Assembly: GCF_020216525.1 (NCBI RefSeq)
Contig: NZ_JAIWOY010000002.1
Coordinates: forward strand, 463,213 to 527,212
Length of the DNA stretch: 64,000 nucleotides
Source of the DNA: Nocardioides nematodiphilus
GTDB lineage: Bacteria; Actinomycetota; Actinomycetes; Propionibacteriales; Nocardioidaceae
Reading direction: 5' to 3'
Shown here: positions 22,442 to 29,829 of the stretch, in pieces
Layout of the letters: every line of letters starts with the position of its first letter
Numbering within the stretch: the first letter of the stretch is position 1
Made by a program: the position numbers and the translations under genes
Notes under the pieces: model-generated
Told to the model about the DNA's origin: nothing
The model's input: the letters and a program-made list of their open reading frames with translations, nothing else
Databases searched by the model: none

Positions 22442-23218
22442 GTGACCGAGGAGCCGCTGACGATCGTGACGACGGTGGCCGACGGGGTCGCCCGGATCGA
22501 GTGGCCCGCCTACGTGCCGGCCTCGGTCGTACGGCGCGAGGTGGCGGCGGCCCTGACCGCGCACGCCCGCGTCGAGGTGCTGCTCGACCCGCGCGACGAG
22601 ACCGCGCAGCGGGTCGCGGCCTGGGCCGGGATGCAGCGCGAGGGCACCATGCGTGGCGTCACCGTCTCCGGTGAGCCCCAGGACCGGCTGGTCTACGCCC
22701 GGCTGGCCTCCGACGTCCCGCTCGAGGACCCGCAGAGCTTCCGCTCGCTGCTCAACTCCTTCCTGCCCCGCAAACGCGCGATCGGGCAGATGCTGGTGCG
22801 CGACGATCAGGACCGTGTCCTGCTGTGCCAGCTCACGTACAAGAAGGACTGGGACCTGCCCGGCGGCGTCGTCGAGCTCAACGAGTCGCCCCGCCTCGCG
22901 GTCAGCCGCGAGCTGGAGGAGGAGCTCGGCGTCGAGATCCCCGCGGGCGAGCTGCTGCTCACCGACTGGCTGCCGCCGTGGAGCGGTTGGGACGACGCGG
23001 TCTGCCTGGTCTTCGACGGCGGCGTCCAGCCCGCGGACCTGGCCGCGGAGCTGGTGCTGCAGCCCAACGAGATCCGGGCCGCGGAGTTCAAGACGATGGC
23101 CGAGGTCCGCGAGCTCGCCGCCGACTTTACCGCGCGGCGGATCGAGTCGGCGCTAGCGCGGGCGCACGGGCGCGGGGCGCCGTACACCGAGAGCGGCCGG
23201 GCGCACCCGGAGGCGTAG
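22442..23218 (+). CDS. NUDIX hydrolase with N-terminal GNAT-like segment
   Basis: A 258-residue two-part protein. Residues about 30-80 (VEVLLDPRDETAQRVAAWAGMQREGTMRG) resemble the C-terminal half of GNAT acetyltransferases, the part that follows NxxS..ayekxGF, but the acetyl-CoA-binding half is missing. Residues about 115-240 are a NUDIX domain with the complete box GGVVELNESPRLAVSRELEEELG (G-x5-E-x7-REUxEExG). The likely reaction is hydrolysis of a nucleoside diphosphate derivative; the substrate is unknown. Start GTG 22442 follows a TAGGGT box. It lies 20 nt past glgB but appears to have its own promoter. Its 3' end overlaps the convergent EamA gene by 66 bp. Confidence 0.85.
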   Translation: MTEEPLTIVTTVADGVARIEWPAYVPASVVRREVAAALTAHARVEVLLDPRDETAQRVAAWAGMQREGTMRGVTVSGEPQDRLVYARLASDVPLEDPQSFRSLLNSFLPRKRAIGQMLVRDDQDRVLLCQLTYKKDWDLPGGVVELNESPRLAVSRELEEELGVEIPAGELLLTDWLPPWSGWDDAVCLVFDGGVQPADLAAELVLQPNEIRAAEFKTMAEVRELAADFTARRIESALARAHGRGAPYTESGRAHPEA

Positions 23219-24079
23219 GACGCCCTGGGCGATCATCACGCCCAGGATCAGCAGCGCCGCGCCCGCGAGCTCGGCGGCGTTCGGGACCTCCCCCTGCAGC
23301 GTCCACGCCGACGCGATCGCCACCGGCGGCACCAGCAGGATCCACGGCACCACCCGGTGCGAGGGGTGCCGGGCCAGCAGGGTGTTGAAGATGCCGTACG
23401 CGACCAGGGTGCTCATCACGACCGTGTAGACGGTCGAGACCCCGCCGCGCCAGCCGAGGTGGACGATCCCCTGCCCGACCGCCGAGGGGCCGTCGAGCAG
23501 CAGCGAGAGGCCCAGCAGCGGCACCGGCACGATGAGCGCCGACCAGACCACGAGGCCGAGACCGCCCGGCACCCGAGCGGCACGGGCGATGACGTTGCCG
23601 ATGCCCCACGACAGGCCGGCCGCGACGCAGAGCAACAGTGCCCCGAGCGGAACGTGACCGCCACGGCCGAGGGCGACGGTGACCAGGCCGACCACGCCCA
23701 GGCTGATGCCGAGGACCTGGGCCGAGCTCACCCGCTCGCCCAGTGCGCCGGCCGCGATCACGATCGTGAAGACGACCTGCGACTGGAGCACCAGCGCGGC
23801 CAGGCCCGGCGGCATCCCGGCGTGCATCGCGGCGTAGAGGAAGCCGAACTGGCCCATGCTCATGAACGTGCCGACCAGCAGGATCGTGCGCCACGGTGCC
23901 TGCGGCCGCGGGACGAAGAGCAGCGCCGGGAACGCCACCAGGGCGAACCGGATCGCCGCGAAGAGCAGCGCCGGGACGTGGTGCCCGCCCCGCGGCGCCA
24001 TCCCCCAGTCGATGACGACGAAGTTGAAGCCCCAGATGCAGGCGACCAGGGCGGCGAGGAGCGAGTCACGGCGGCTCAT
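23153..24079 (-). CDS. EamA-family (DMT) exporter
   Basis: A 308-residue drug/metabolite transporter with ten predicted helices in two EamA repeats. The first begins at LLAALVACIWGFNFVVIDWG and the second at LLCVAAGLSWGIGNVIAR. The C-terminus is a short basic tail. ATG 24079 is chosen because it places the first helix at the usual distance; in-frame ATGs at 24088 and 24106 would add three and nine residues. It is divergent from a LysR regulator, which probably controls it, as is common for EamA-LysR pairs. The substrate, perhaps an amino acid or metabolite, cannot be read. The gene ends inside the NUDIX gene on the other strand. Confidence 0.87.
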   Translation of the reverse strand: MSRRDSLLAALVACIWGFNFVVIDWGMAPRGGHHVPALLFAAIRFALVAFPALLFVPRPQAPWRTILLVGTFMSMGQFGFLYAAMHAGMPPGLAALVLQSQVVFTIVIAAGALGERVSSAQVLGISLGVVGLVTVALGRGGHVPLGALLLCVAAGLSWGIGNVIARAARVPGGLGLVVWSALIVPVPLLGLSLLLDGPSAVGQGIVHLGWRGGVSTVYTVVMSTLVAYGIFNTLLARHPSHRVVPWILLVPPVAIASAWTLQGEVPNAAELAGAALLILGVMIAQGVLRLRVRPAALGVRRPAPVRPR

Positions 24080-24140
24080 GGCATCCATCGTCGCCGCCAC
24101 AACCATGAAGGACCAGCGAATAGAATTGCACCCAACCCGT

Positions 24141-24146
24141 TAGCAT
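24141..24146 (+). promoter_or_regulatory. -10 box for leaderless lysR
   Basis: TAGCAT followed by six bases and the ATG at 24153. The 73-bp divergent gap to the EamA gene is AT-richer here and would also hold LysR-binding sites; no clear T-N11-A dyad stands out. Confidence 0.5.
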
Positions 24147-24152
24147 CGCTTC

Positions 24153-25055
24153 ATGATCGATCTGGATGCGCTGGTCTCCCTGCGCGCCGTCGCCACCCAC
24201 GGCTCAGTGGTCGCGGCGGCCGAGGCACTCGGCTACACGCCGAGCGCGGTCTCCCAGCAGGTCAAGCGCCTGGAGCGCAGCGCCGGCGTGCCGGTCCTCG
24301 AGCGCGTCGGCCGCGGCGTGATGCTCACCCGCCACGGACGCCATCTGGTCGAGCACGGCACCCGGCTGCTCGCCGACCTCGAGGAGCTCGAGGCGGGCCT
24401 GCACCAGCAGGCCGAGACGGTCGCCGGCGATGTACGGCTCGCGGTCTTCTCCACCGCCACTCGGGGCCTCGTCGCGCCGACGCTGCCCACGATCCTCGCC
24501 CAGCACCCCGCCCTGCGCGTCGCACTCGTCGAGAGCGAGCCCTGGGACACCATCGACCTCATCGCCCGCGGCGAGGCCGATCTCGGCCTGGTGCACAGCT
24601 GGGGCGACGTCGCGCTCCAGATCCCCGATCACCTGGCCGCGACGCGGGTCGGGCTCGATCTGGCCGAGGTGATCATGCCGCGCACGCACCGGCTCGCGGA
24701 CCGCGCGGCGCTGACCCCGAAGGACCTCGTCGAGGAGGGCTGGATCGCCACGCCCGAGGGGACGATCTGTCGCCAGTGGCTCAACCGGATGTACGTCGGC
24801 ACCGGGCGCCTCCCCCGCCTCGCGCACGTCGCGATGGAGTTCGACTCCCACCTCGCGCTCGTGCGGGCCGGCCTGGGCGTCGCGCTCATCCCACGGTTGG
24901 GCCGGGCGCCACTGGCCGACGACCTCGTCGCGGTGCCGATGACCGATCCCGTGCCGACCCGTGCCGTGGTCGCCCTGCACCGGCGCAGCATGGCCGACTC
25001 CCCCACGATCGCCGCCCTGCTGGGCGCGCTGTGTGAGGCGGGCGCCCGGCTGTGA
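24153..25055 (+). CDS. LysR-family transcriptional regulator
   Basis: A 300-residue LysR protein with an N-terminal winged helix (LDALVSLRAVATHGSVVAAAEALGYTPSAVSQQVKRLE, residues 4-41) and a two-lobed effector domain from about 90 to 295 (VRLAVFSTATRGLVAPTL onward, GEADLGLVHSWG, ALVRAGLGVALIPRLG). ATG 24153 follows a TAGCAT box at leaderless distance. It stands divergent from the EamA exporter gene and probably controls it. The effector is unknown. Its stop codon lies inside the first copy of a 22-bp repeat that fills the gap to the next, convergent gene. Confidence 0.92.
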   Translation: MIDLDALVSLRAVATHGSVVAAAEALGYTPSAVSQQVKRLERSAGVPVLERVGRGVMLTRHGRHLVEHGTRLLADLEELEAGLHQQAETVAGDVRLAVFSTATRGLVAPTLPTILAQHPALRVALVESEPWDTIDLIARGEADLGLVHSWGDVALQIPDHLAATRVGLDLAEVIMPRTHRLADRAALTPKDLVEEGWIATPEGTICRQWLNRMYVGTGRLPRLAHVAMEFDSHLALVRAGLGVALIPRLGRAPLADDLVAVPMTDPVPTRAVVALHRRSMADSPTIAALLGALCEAGARL

Positions 25056-25106
25056 CCTCTCGTCCCGCAGGAAGTGACCTCTCGAGCCGCGAGAAGTGAC
25101 CTCTCG
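25052..25106. repeat. Three 22-bp spaced direct repeats between convergent genes
   Basis: GTGACCTCTCG occurs at 25052-25062, 25074-25084 and 25096-25106, at exact 22-bp spacing, with variable G/C-rich bases between. The block runs from the lysR stop codon almost to the stop of the thioredoxin-like gene and occupies the whole 54-bp gap. There is no long stem for a terminator. Confidence 0.75.
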
Positions 25107-25109
25107 ACC

Positions 25110-26054
25110 TCAGAAGAGCGCCGAGGCGAGGGCGCGCCGCCCGCTCAGCACCCGCGGGTCCTCGTTGCCGACGGCGCCGAAGAGCCCGATCAGGTGCTCG
25201 CGAGCCGCGTTGCGCTCGTCGCCCGCCGCACGGGTGACCAGGGCGATGAGCCGCTGGAAGGCCTCGTCCACCCGGCCCATGACCAGGTCCAGGTCGGCGG
25301 CGAGGGTCTGCGCCTCGACGTTGTCGGGCTCCGCCTCGGCCGCGGCCAGCGCCGCGTCGGCGTCGACGCCGGCGGTGCGCTGGAGCACCTTCGCCATCGC
25401 CAGACCGGCCGCCGCCTCGGCGTCGGCCGGGTTGGCGTCGACGAGCTTCTGGTACTCGGCGACGGCTCGGTCGATGTCGCCCTCACCGAGCGCGTCCTGG
25501 GCCGCGGCGTAGCGCGGGTCGACGTACTCCTCGTCGCCCTCGGGCGCCTCGACGCGGCGCGGCTGGTGCCGGCCGGTGAGGCCCGACGCGGTCAGCTGCT
25601 GCGCGACCTGGGTGAGCATGGTGCGCAGCTGCTCGAGGGGGACGACGTCCTGCAGCAGCGGCTGCGGGCGCCCGTCGATGACCGCGACGACCAGCGGGAT
25701 CGAGGGGATCTGCATCGCCTGGGCGATCTCCGGGGCGGTGTCGATGTCGACCAGGCCGACCAGGAACCGGCCCTCGAACTCGTCCGACAGCGTGCGGACG
25801 TCGGCCGCGAGCTGGGCCGACTCGGGCATCCGGGTCGGCGAGTAGAACGCGAGGAGCACCGGGGCGTGCATCGACGCCTCCAGGGTGCTCTGGAAGTTGT
25901 CGCGCCCGATCTCGACGCTGTACGCGGTGCCACCGGCTGCCGCGGCGCCGTCGGCGGGGGCACCGGGGCCCGGCCCGCCCGCGGGCGGCTGCGCGGGGCG
26001 CTGGAGGGCGCCGAGGTCGATCGCTCCAGGACGGGAGAACGGCTGCTGCGTCAT
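25110..26054 (-). CDS. CnoX/YbbN-like thioredoxin-fold protein with TPR tail, no CxxC
   Basis: A 314-residue protein. Residues 1-45 are Pro/Ala/Gly-rich, residues about 45-160 form a thioredoxin fold (PVLLAFYSPTRMPESAQLAADV, GLVDIDTAPEIAQAMQIPSIPLVVAVIDG), and residues about 180-310 are alpha-helical TPR-like repeats (AQDALGEGDIDRAVAEYQKLVDANPADAEA). The WCxxC site of thioredoxin is replaced by YSPTRMPE, so it has no redox cysteines. Related YbbN/CnoX proteins act as holdase chaperones that hand clients to DnaK or GroEL, and many lack the active CxxC. It stands alone, upstream of the PH-domain gene block and separated from it by tandem repeats. Confidence 0.85.
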   Translation of the reverse strand: MTQQPFSRPGAIDLGALQRPAQPPAGGPGPGAPADGAAAAGGTAYSVEIGRDNFQSTLEASMHAPVLLAFYSPTRMPESAQLAADVRTLSDEFEGRFLVGLVDIDTAPEIAQAMQIPSIPLVVAVIDGRPQPLLQDVVPLEQLRTMLTQVAQQLTASGLTGRHQPRRVEAPEGDEEYVDPRYAAAQDALGEGDIDRAVAEYQKLVDANPADAEAAAGLAMAKVLQRTAGVDADAALAAAEAEPDNVEAQTLAADLDLVMGRVDEAFQRLIALVTRAAGDERNAAREHLIGLFGAVGNEDPRVLSGRRALASALF

Positions 26055-26069
26055 GCTCCGATCCTAGGA

Positions 26070-26105
26070 GACCAAGCGAGCGACAGCGCGAGCGAGGTAC
26101 GAGCT
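26070..26105 (+). repeat. Dispersed 36-bp repeat, copy 1
   Basis: This intergenic 36-mer matches the reverse complement of 35746-35781 at 31 of 36 positions. It has an AGCGACAGCGC core followed by AGCGAGG. It runs into the 30-bp tandem repeat that begins at 26101. Confidence 0.6.
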
Positions 26106-26189
26106 CTGGCGCTGGCCGCGAGCGCGGGACGAGCTCTGGCGCTGGCCGCGAGCGCGGGACGAGCTCTGGCGCTGGCCGCGAGCGCGGGA
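26101..26189. repeat. 30-bp tandem repeat, three copies
   Basis: Three head-to-tail 30-bp units (26101-26130, 26131-26160, 26161-26190) are identical except at the last base. They lie in the 163-bp gap between the CnoX-like gene start and the PH-domain gene stop. The unit begins GAGCTCTGGCGCTGG and ends GCGGGAC. Open frames through it repeat every ten codons but have no start signals. Confidence 0.9.
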
Positions 26190-26217
26190 GCCGCGTGCGC
26201 GAAGCGCACGCACGAGG

Positions 26218-26730
26218 TCACCCGACCCGGGGACCACGCAGGCCGGTGCGCTGGACCACCCGCTGGATCGTGAGGTCACGGTCGTCGGGACGCCCGACGT
26301 ACCGGATCTCGCGCAGGCCCTGCTCCTGGGCGGCGGACTCGAAGATGAAGTGGCCGTAGCCGAAGATCCGCCCGGTGACAGGCTTGTCGACGGTGATGTC
26401 CAGGATGCGCGACAGCGGCATCGTGGCGAGCCGGGTCGAGAGCACGCCGTGGATGCGGAACACCCTCATGTTGGTGACGACGAAGCGGTCACGACGCTCG
26501 CGCAGGGTCGCCCAGCCCGCGTGCAGCGCCACCGCGCCGCCGGCGAGGAGGAGCACCCACGCGACGCCGATGCTGACCAGCAGCGAGGCGACGAGCAGCA
26601 GGAAGGCGACGAACGCCTCGAGGGCAGGGCGGACGAAGGCGACCCAGTGCCGTTCGACCTCGTCGACGACGACCTCGCCCTCCTCACGAAGGAGGTGTCG
26701 CCGGATGTCCGGCGACCCGAAGGCGCTCAT
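26218..26730 (-). CDS. Membrane-anchored PH-domain protein
   Basis: A 170-residue protein with an N-terminal soluble segment (RHLLREEGEVVVDEVERHWVAFVRPA), two closely spaced membrane helices at about 35-75 and a C-terminal bacterial PH-like domain (RRDRFVVTNMRVFRIHGVLSTRLATMPLSRILDITV, about 80-150). The motif TNMRVFR...PLSRI is typical of the YdbS/bPH2 family. Its role is unknown. It lies three bases after a 55-aa membrane protein gene on the same strand, so both probably share a message. Confidence 0.87.
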   Translation of the reverse strand: MSAFGSPDIRRHLLREEGEVVVDEVERHWVAFVRPALEAFVAFLLLVASLLVSIGVAWVLLLAGGAVALHAGWATLRERRDRFVVTNMRVFRIHGVLSTRLATMPLSRILDITVDKPVTGRIFGYGHFIFESAAQEQGLREIRYVGRPDDRDLTIQRVVQRTGLRGPRVG

Positions 26731-26733
26731 GAC

Positions 26734-26901
26734 CTAGTCGGACAGGTCCTGGACGAAGGAGATCGTCTTGGTCATGAAGGCCGACGCACCGTCCCAGCCG
26801 TTGCTGCCCGCGCTCTTGGCGGTGTCGGCCAGGCCGTGGGGATCCTGGAAGAGCCAGAACCCGATAAAGAGCACGAGCACCCCGAGAATCAGCTTCTTCA
26901 T
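26734..26901 (-). CDS. 55-aa single-pass membrane protein
   Basis: This short gene runs from ATG 26901 to TAG 26734. The product begins MKKLILGVLVLFIGFWLFQD, one membrane helix directly after two lysines, and continues with a polar tail of about 35 residues (HGLADTAKSAGSNGWDGAS...). The codons are biased to G/C in third position like its neighbours. It ends three bases before the start of the PH-domain gene. The lysine-started single helix could be a signal anchor. I cannot assign a function. Confidence 0.72.
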   Translation of the reverse strand: MKKLILGVLVLFIGFWLFQDPHGLADTAKSAGSNGWDGASAFMTKTISFVQDLSD

Positions 26902-26967
26902 GGGGCCTCATGATGCCGGTGTGACGCCTGGGATCGGTGGAGGCGCGCCCGAGCACACAGCCCGTGC

Positions 26968-27942
26968 TCAGCCGAGGAGGGTGTCGGCCGCTGCGTACGG
27001 GTCGAGCCGGCCGCCCGCGACCGCCGCCGAGAGCTCGTCGAGCCGGTCGCGACCCTGCAGCTCCCAGCGCGCGCGCAGTGCGGCCACCGCGATCGCCTCG
27101 ATCTCCTCGCGCGCGCGGCGAGCGCGCCGTACGGCGAGCATGCCCGACCCGTCGAGCCAGGCGCGGTGCTCCGCGATGGCGGCGACGAGGTCGCCGAGCC
27201 CCATATGACTCTGCGCGGAGATGGGCAGCACCGCCGGCTTCCAGGCGCCCTCGGGACGCGCGGCGAGCGCGAGCATCCCGCGCAGGTCGCGCCGGACCTT
27301 CATCGCGCCGTCGCGGTCGGCCTTGTTGACGACGTAGAGGTCGCCGATCTCGAGGATCCCGGCCTTGGCGGCCTGGATGCCGTCGCCCATGCCGGGCGCG
27401 AGCAGCACCAGGGTGGTGTCGGCGAGTCCGGCGATCTCGACCTCGGACTGGCCGACGCCGACGGTCTCCACGAGCACCACGTCGAAGCCGGCGCCGTCGA
27501 GCACCCGGATCGCCTGCGGCGTGCTCCACGCGAGGCCGCCGAGGTGACCGCGCGAGGCCATGGAGCGGATGTAGACGCCTCGGTCCCCCGCATGGTCGGT
27601 CATCCGGATCCGGTCGCCGAGCAGGGCCCCGCCGGAGAACGGCGAGGACGGGTCGACCGCCAGCACCGCGACCCGCTTGCCGGCCGCGCGCAGCTCGCGC
27701 ACCAGCGCACTCGTGGTGGTCGACTTCCCGACGCCGGGGGCGCCGGTCAGCCCGATCACGTGCGCGTGCCCGACGTACGGGGACAGCGCCGCCATCACCT
27801 CGCGCAGGCGTCCCGTGGAGGCGTCGGAGGCGTCCTCGATGAGGGAGATCAAACGGGCGACCGCCCGCGAGGAACCCGGATCTCCGAGTCCTCCGCGGGC
27901 GGTCTCCACGAGGTCGGCGACCTCGATGTCGGTACGAGCCAT
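26968..27942 (-). CDS. meaB: MeaB-type GTPase chaperone of B12-dependent mutases
   Basis: MeaB protects and reloads acyl-CoA mutases with adenosylcobalamin, using GTP. The 324-residue protein is of the SIMIBI G3E class: Walker A GAPGVGKST at about 66-74, LAVDPSSPFSGGALLGDRIRM near 95, the ETVGVGQSE switch near 160 and the guanine-specificity motif NKAD near 207. Length is typical. It stands 21 nt downstream of the thiolase gene on the same strand and may be co-transcribed. The partner mutase is probably the MeaA-type enzyme at 47513-49531, although a methylmalonyl-CoA mutase elsewhere in the genome could also be served. Confidence 0.96.
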   Translation of the reverse strand: MARTDIEVADLVETARGGLGDPGSSRAVARLISLIEDASDASTGRLREVMAALSPYVGHAHVIGLTGAPGVGKSTTTSALVRELRAAGKRVAVLAVDPSSPFSGGALLGDRIRMTDHAGDRGVYIRSMASRGHLGGLAWSTPQAIRVLDGAGFDVVLVETVGVGQSEVEIAGLADTTLVLLAPGMGDGIQAAKAGILEIGDLYVVNKADRDGAMKVRRDLRGMLALAARPEGAWKPAVLPISAQSHMGLGDLVAAIAEHRAWLDGSGMLAVRRARRAREEIEAIAVAALRARWELQGRDRLDELSAAVAGGRLDPYAAADTLLG

Positions 27943-27963
27943 CTCAGGCGTTCAGCGCGCCCG

Positions 27964-29148
27964 TCAGGCCTGCGGCACGCGGACGATCAGGGCGTCACCC
28001 TGGCCGCCGCCGCCACACAGGGCGGCCACACCGGTGCCGCCGCCACGACGCTTGAGCTCGTTGGCGACGTGCAGCACCACGCGGGTGCCGGACATGCCGA
28101 GCGGGTGGCCGAGCGCGATCGCGCCGCCGTTGACGTTGACGATGTCCTCGGAGATGCCGAGCTGCTGCGCCGACGCCATGCCGACCGCGGCGAAGGCCTC
28201 GTTGAACTCGACCAGGTCGAGATCGCTGGCCTGCAGGCCGGCCTTCTCGAGCGCCTTGGTGGTCGAGGCGGCGGGCTGCAGCTGCAGCGAGGAGTCCGGG
28301 CCGGCCGTCTGGCCGTGGGAGACGATCTCGCACAGGTAGTCGAGGCCGAGCTCCTCGGCCTTGGCCTTGCTCATCACGACGACCGCGGCAGCACCGTCGG
28401 AGATCTGCGAGGCCGAGCCCGCGGTGATGGTGCCCTCCTTGACCACCGGACGCAGCCCGGCGAGCGACTCCACCGTGGTGTCGGCACGCACGCCCTCGTC
28501 CTGGCTGACGACGACGTCGCCGCGGCGCGAGGAGATGGTGACCGGGACGATCTCGTCGTCGAAGACGCCGTTCTTCTGGGCGGCGGCGGCACGCTGGTGC
28601 GACTGCGCGGCGAAGGCGTCCTGCTCCTCGCGGGTGAACTTGTTCGACGCGGCGTTGCACGTGTCGGTCAGGTTGATCATGGCCTGCTTGGTGAACTGGT
28701 CGAAGAGCGCGTCGTAGACCATCGAGTCGACGAGCGTGGTGTCGCCGTACTTGAAGCCGTCGCGCGACTTCGGGAGCAGGTGCGGAGCGTTGGTCATCGA
28801 CTCCATGCCGCCGGCGACGACGATGTCGTACTCGCCGGTGCGGATCATCTGGTCGGCCTGCGCGATCGCGTTGAGGCCGGAGAGACACACCTTGTTCGTG
28901 GTGATGGTCGGGACGCTCATCGGGATGCCGGCGCCGACGGCGGCGGTACGGGCCGGGTTCTGGCCGGCCCCGGCCTGGATGACCTGGCCCATGATCACGT
29001 ACTCGACCTGCTCGGCGCTCACGCCGGCCTTCTCCAGAGCGCCCTTGATGGCGACCGCGCCGAGCTCGGCGGCGGAGAGGGACGACAGACCACCCAGCAG
29101 GCGGCCGATCGGGGTGCGAGCCCCGGCGACGATGACGGTTCCGGACAT
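27964..29148 (-). CDS. atoB: Acetyl-CoA C-acetyltransferase (thiolase)
   Basis: This thiolase condenses two acetyl-CoA to acetoacetyl-CoA, or cleaves the reverse. The 394-residue protein carries the acyl-enzyme Cys in [12 protein letters not shown] (near 89), the NEAFAAVG block near 315, [16 protein letters not shown] near 345 and the second cysteine in [11 protein letters not shown] near 378. Length and motifs match the biosynthetic/degradative thiolase II class. ATG 29148 lies 36 nt from a TTACC-N4-AGTAG site shared with other acyl-CoA genes in the window. With the hydroxyacyl-CoA dehydrogenase, a crotonase and CcrA, it would form the acetyl-CoA to ethylmalonyl-CoA segment. Confidence 0.96.
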   Translation of the reverse strand: MSGTVIVAGARTPIGRLLGGLSSLSAAELGAVAIKGALEKAGVSAEQVEYVIMGQVIQAGAGQNPARTAAVGAGIPMSVPTITTNKVCLSGLNAIAQADQMIRTGEYDIVVAGGMESMTNAPHLLPKSRDGFKYGDTTLVDSMVYDALFDQFTKQAMINLTDTCNAASNKFTREEQDAFAAQSHQRAAAAQKNGVFDDEIVPVTISSRRGDVVVSQDEGVRADTTVESLAGLRPVVKEGTITAGSASQISDGAAAVVVMSKAKAEELGLDYLCEIVSHGQTAGPDSSLQLQPAASTTKALEKAGLQASDLDLVEFNEAFAAVGMASAQQLGISEDIVNVNGGAIALGHPLGMSGTRVVLHVANELKRRGGGTGVAALCGGGGQGDALIVRVPQA

Positions 29149-29184
29149 GATGCCTCCAAGCTGAGCGGTCAGTGGGCTCCGACA

Positions 29185-29198
29185 TTACCGACGAGTAG
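29185..29198. promoter_or_regulatory. TTACY-N4-RGTAA operator copy, thiolase
   Basis: TTACC GACG AGTAG, 36 nt before the thiolase ATG and in the divergent gap towards the epimerase gene. Near-palindromic, same form as the sites at ccrA, etfB, 3-hydroxyacyl-CoA dehydrogenase and mutase. Confidence 0.55.
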
Positions 29199-29275
29199 CA
29201 ATCCTGGGGAGGGGTCGGGCCCGTCGGCTGGTGTGCCCATGCTCACACATCTTCCCTCGCCCGCTGGGCGTGGAC

Positions 29276-29281
29276 CAGAGT
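29276..29281 (+). promoter_or_regulatory. Possible -10 box for leaderless epimerase gene
   Basis: CAGAGT followed by seven bases and the ATG at 29289. No ribosome site is visible, which favours a leaderless start. Confidence 0.35.
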
Positions 29282-29288
29282 GGCCCTC

Positions 29289-29741
29289 ATGACTGACCTG
29301 ATCCCCGAGAGCCTCTTCATCGCCATCGACCACGTGGGCATCGCCGTGCCGGACCTCGATGACGCGATCGCCTTCTACGAGTCGAACTACGGGATGACGG
29401 TGCTGCACAGCGAGACCAACGAGGAGCAGGGCGTACGGGAGGCCATGATCGGCTACCCCGCGAACGCCGGCGCCGCCGTCGTCCAGCTGCTCGCGCCGCT
29501 GAACGAGGAGTCGACGATCGCGAAGTTCATCGGCCGCAACGGCCCGGGCCTGCAGCAGCTCGCCCTGCGCGTCACCGACGTCGAGGCCGCGATGGCCCAC
29601 CTCACGGACCGCGGCCTGCGCCTGCTGTACGACGCGCCCCGTCGGGGTACCTCCGACAGCCGGATCAACTTCGTCCACCCGAAGGACGCCGGCGGCGTGC
29701 TCCTCGAGCTCGTCGAGCCCCACCAGAACGCCGCCCACTGA
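29289..29741 (+). CDS. mce: Methylmalonyl-CoA (ethylmalonyl-CoA) epimerase
   Basis: A 150-residue vicinal-oxygen-chelate enzyme that flips the alpha-carbon of (2S)/(2R)-methyl- or ethylmalonyl-CoA for the mutase. The metal-binding and catalytic residues are visible in IDHVGIAVPDLDDA (His near 13), GLQQLALRVTDVEAA (Gln/His-type ligand region near 88), HPKDAGGVLLELVEP (Glu near 144) and NEEQGVREAMI. Length is normal. ATG 29289 is preferred over GTG 29280 because a CAGAGT box lies seven bases upstream. It sits between the thiolase (divergent) and ccrA (same strand), with candidate operators on both sides. Confidence 0.93.
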   Translation: MTDLIPESLFIAIDHVGIAVPDLDDAIAFYESNYGMTVLHSETNEEQGVREAMIGYPANAGAAVVQLLAPLNEESTIAKFIGRNGPGLQQLALRVTDVEAAMAHLTDRGLRLLYDAPRRGTSDSRINFVHPKDAGGVLLELVEPHQNAAH

Positions 29742-29771
29742 GCCTTAGGTCACACGTCCTACCCAGGCGTG

Positions 29772-29785
29772 TTACTCATCAGTAA
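29772..29785. promoter_or_regulatory. Perfect TTACT-N4-AGTAA operator copy, ccrA
   Basis: TTACT CATC AGTAA, a perfect inverted repeat 44 nt before the ccrA GTG. It is centred where a repressor would cover the promoter. It shares the TTACY-N4-RGTAA form with five further sites in this window. Confidence 0.6.
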
Positions 29786-29829
29786 TCTACGCCGAGACCA
29801 GCCCCGCCTCTGACATCCCAGGAGCCGTT

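Noticed and set aside
25052..25106. Possible CRISPR array
   Set aside because: Units are only 11 bp with 11-bp G/C-rich intervals, three copies, and there are no cas genes.
26064..26279. Open frame with a repeated ten-residue motif over the tandem repeat
   Set aside because: The repeat is due to the 30-bp tandem DNA unit; no ribosome site or leaderless box is seen and the frame runs into the PH-domain gene.
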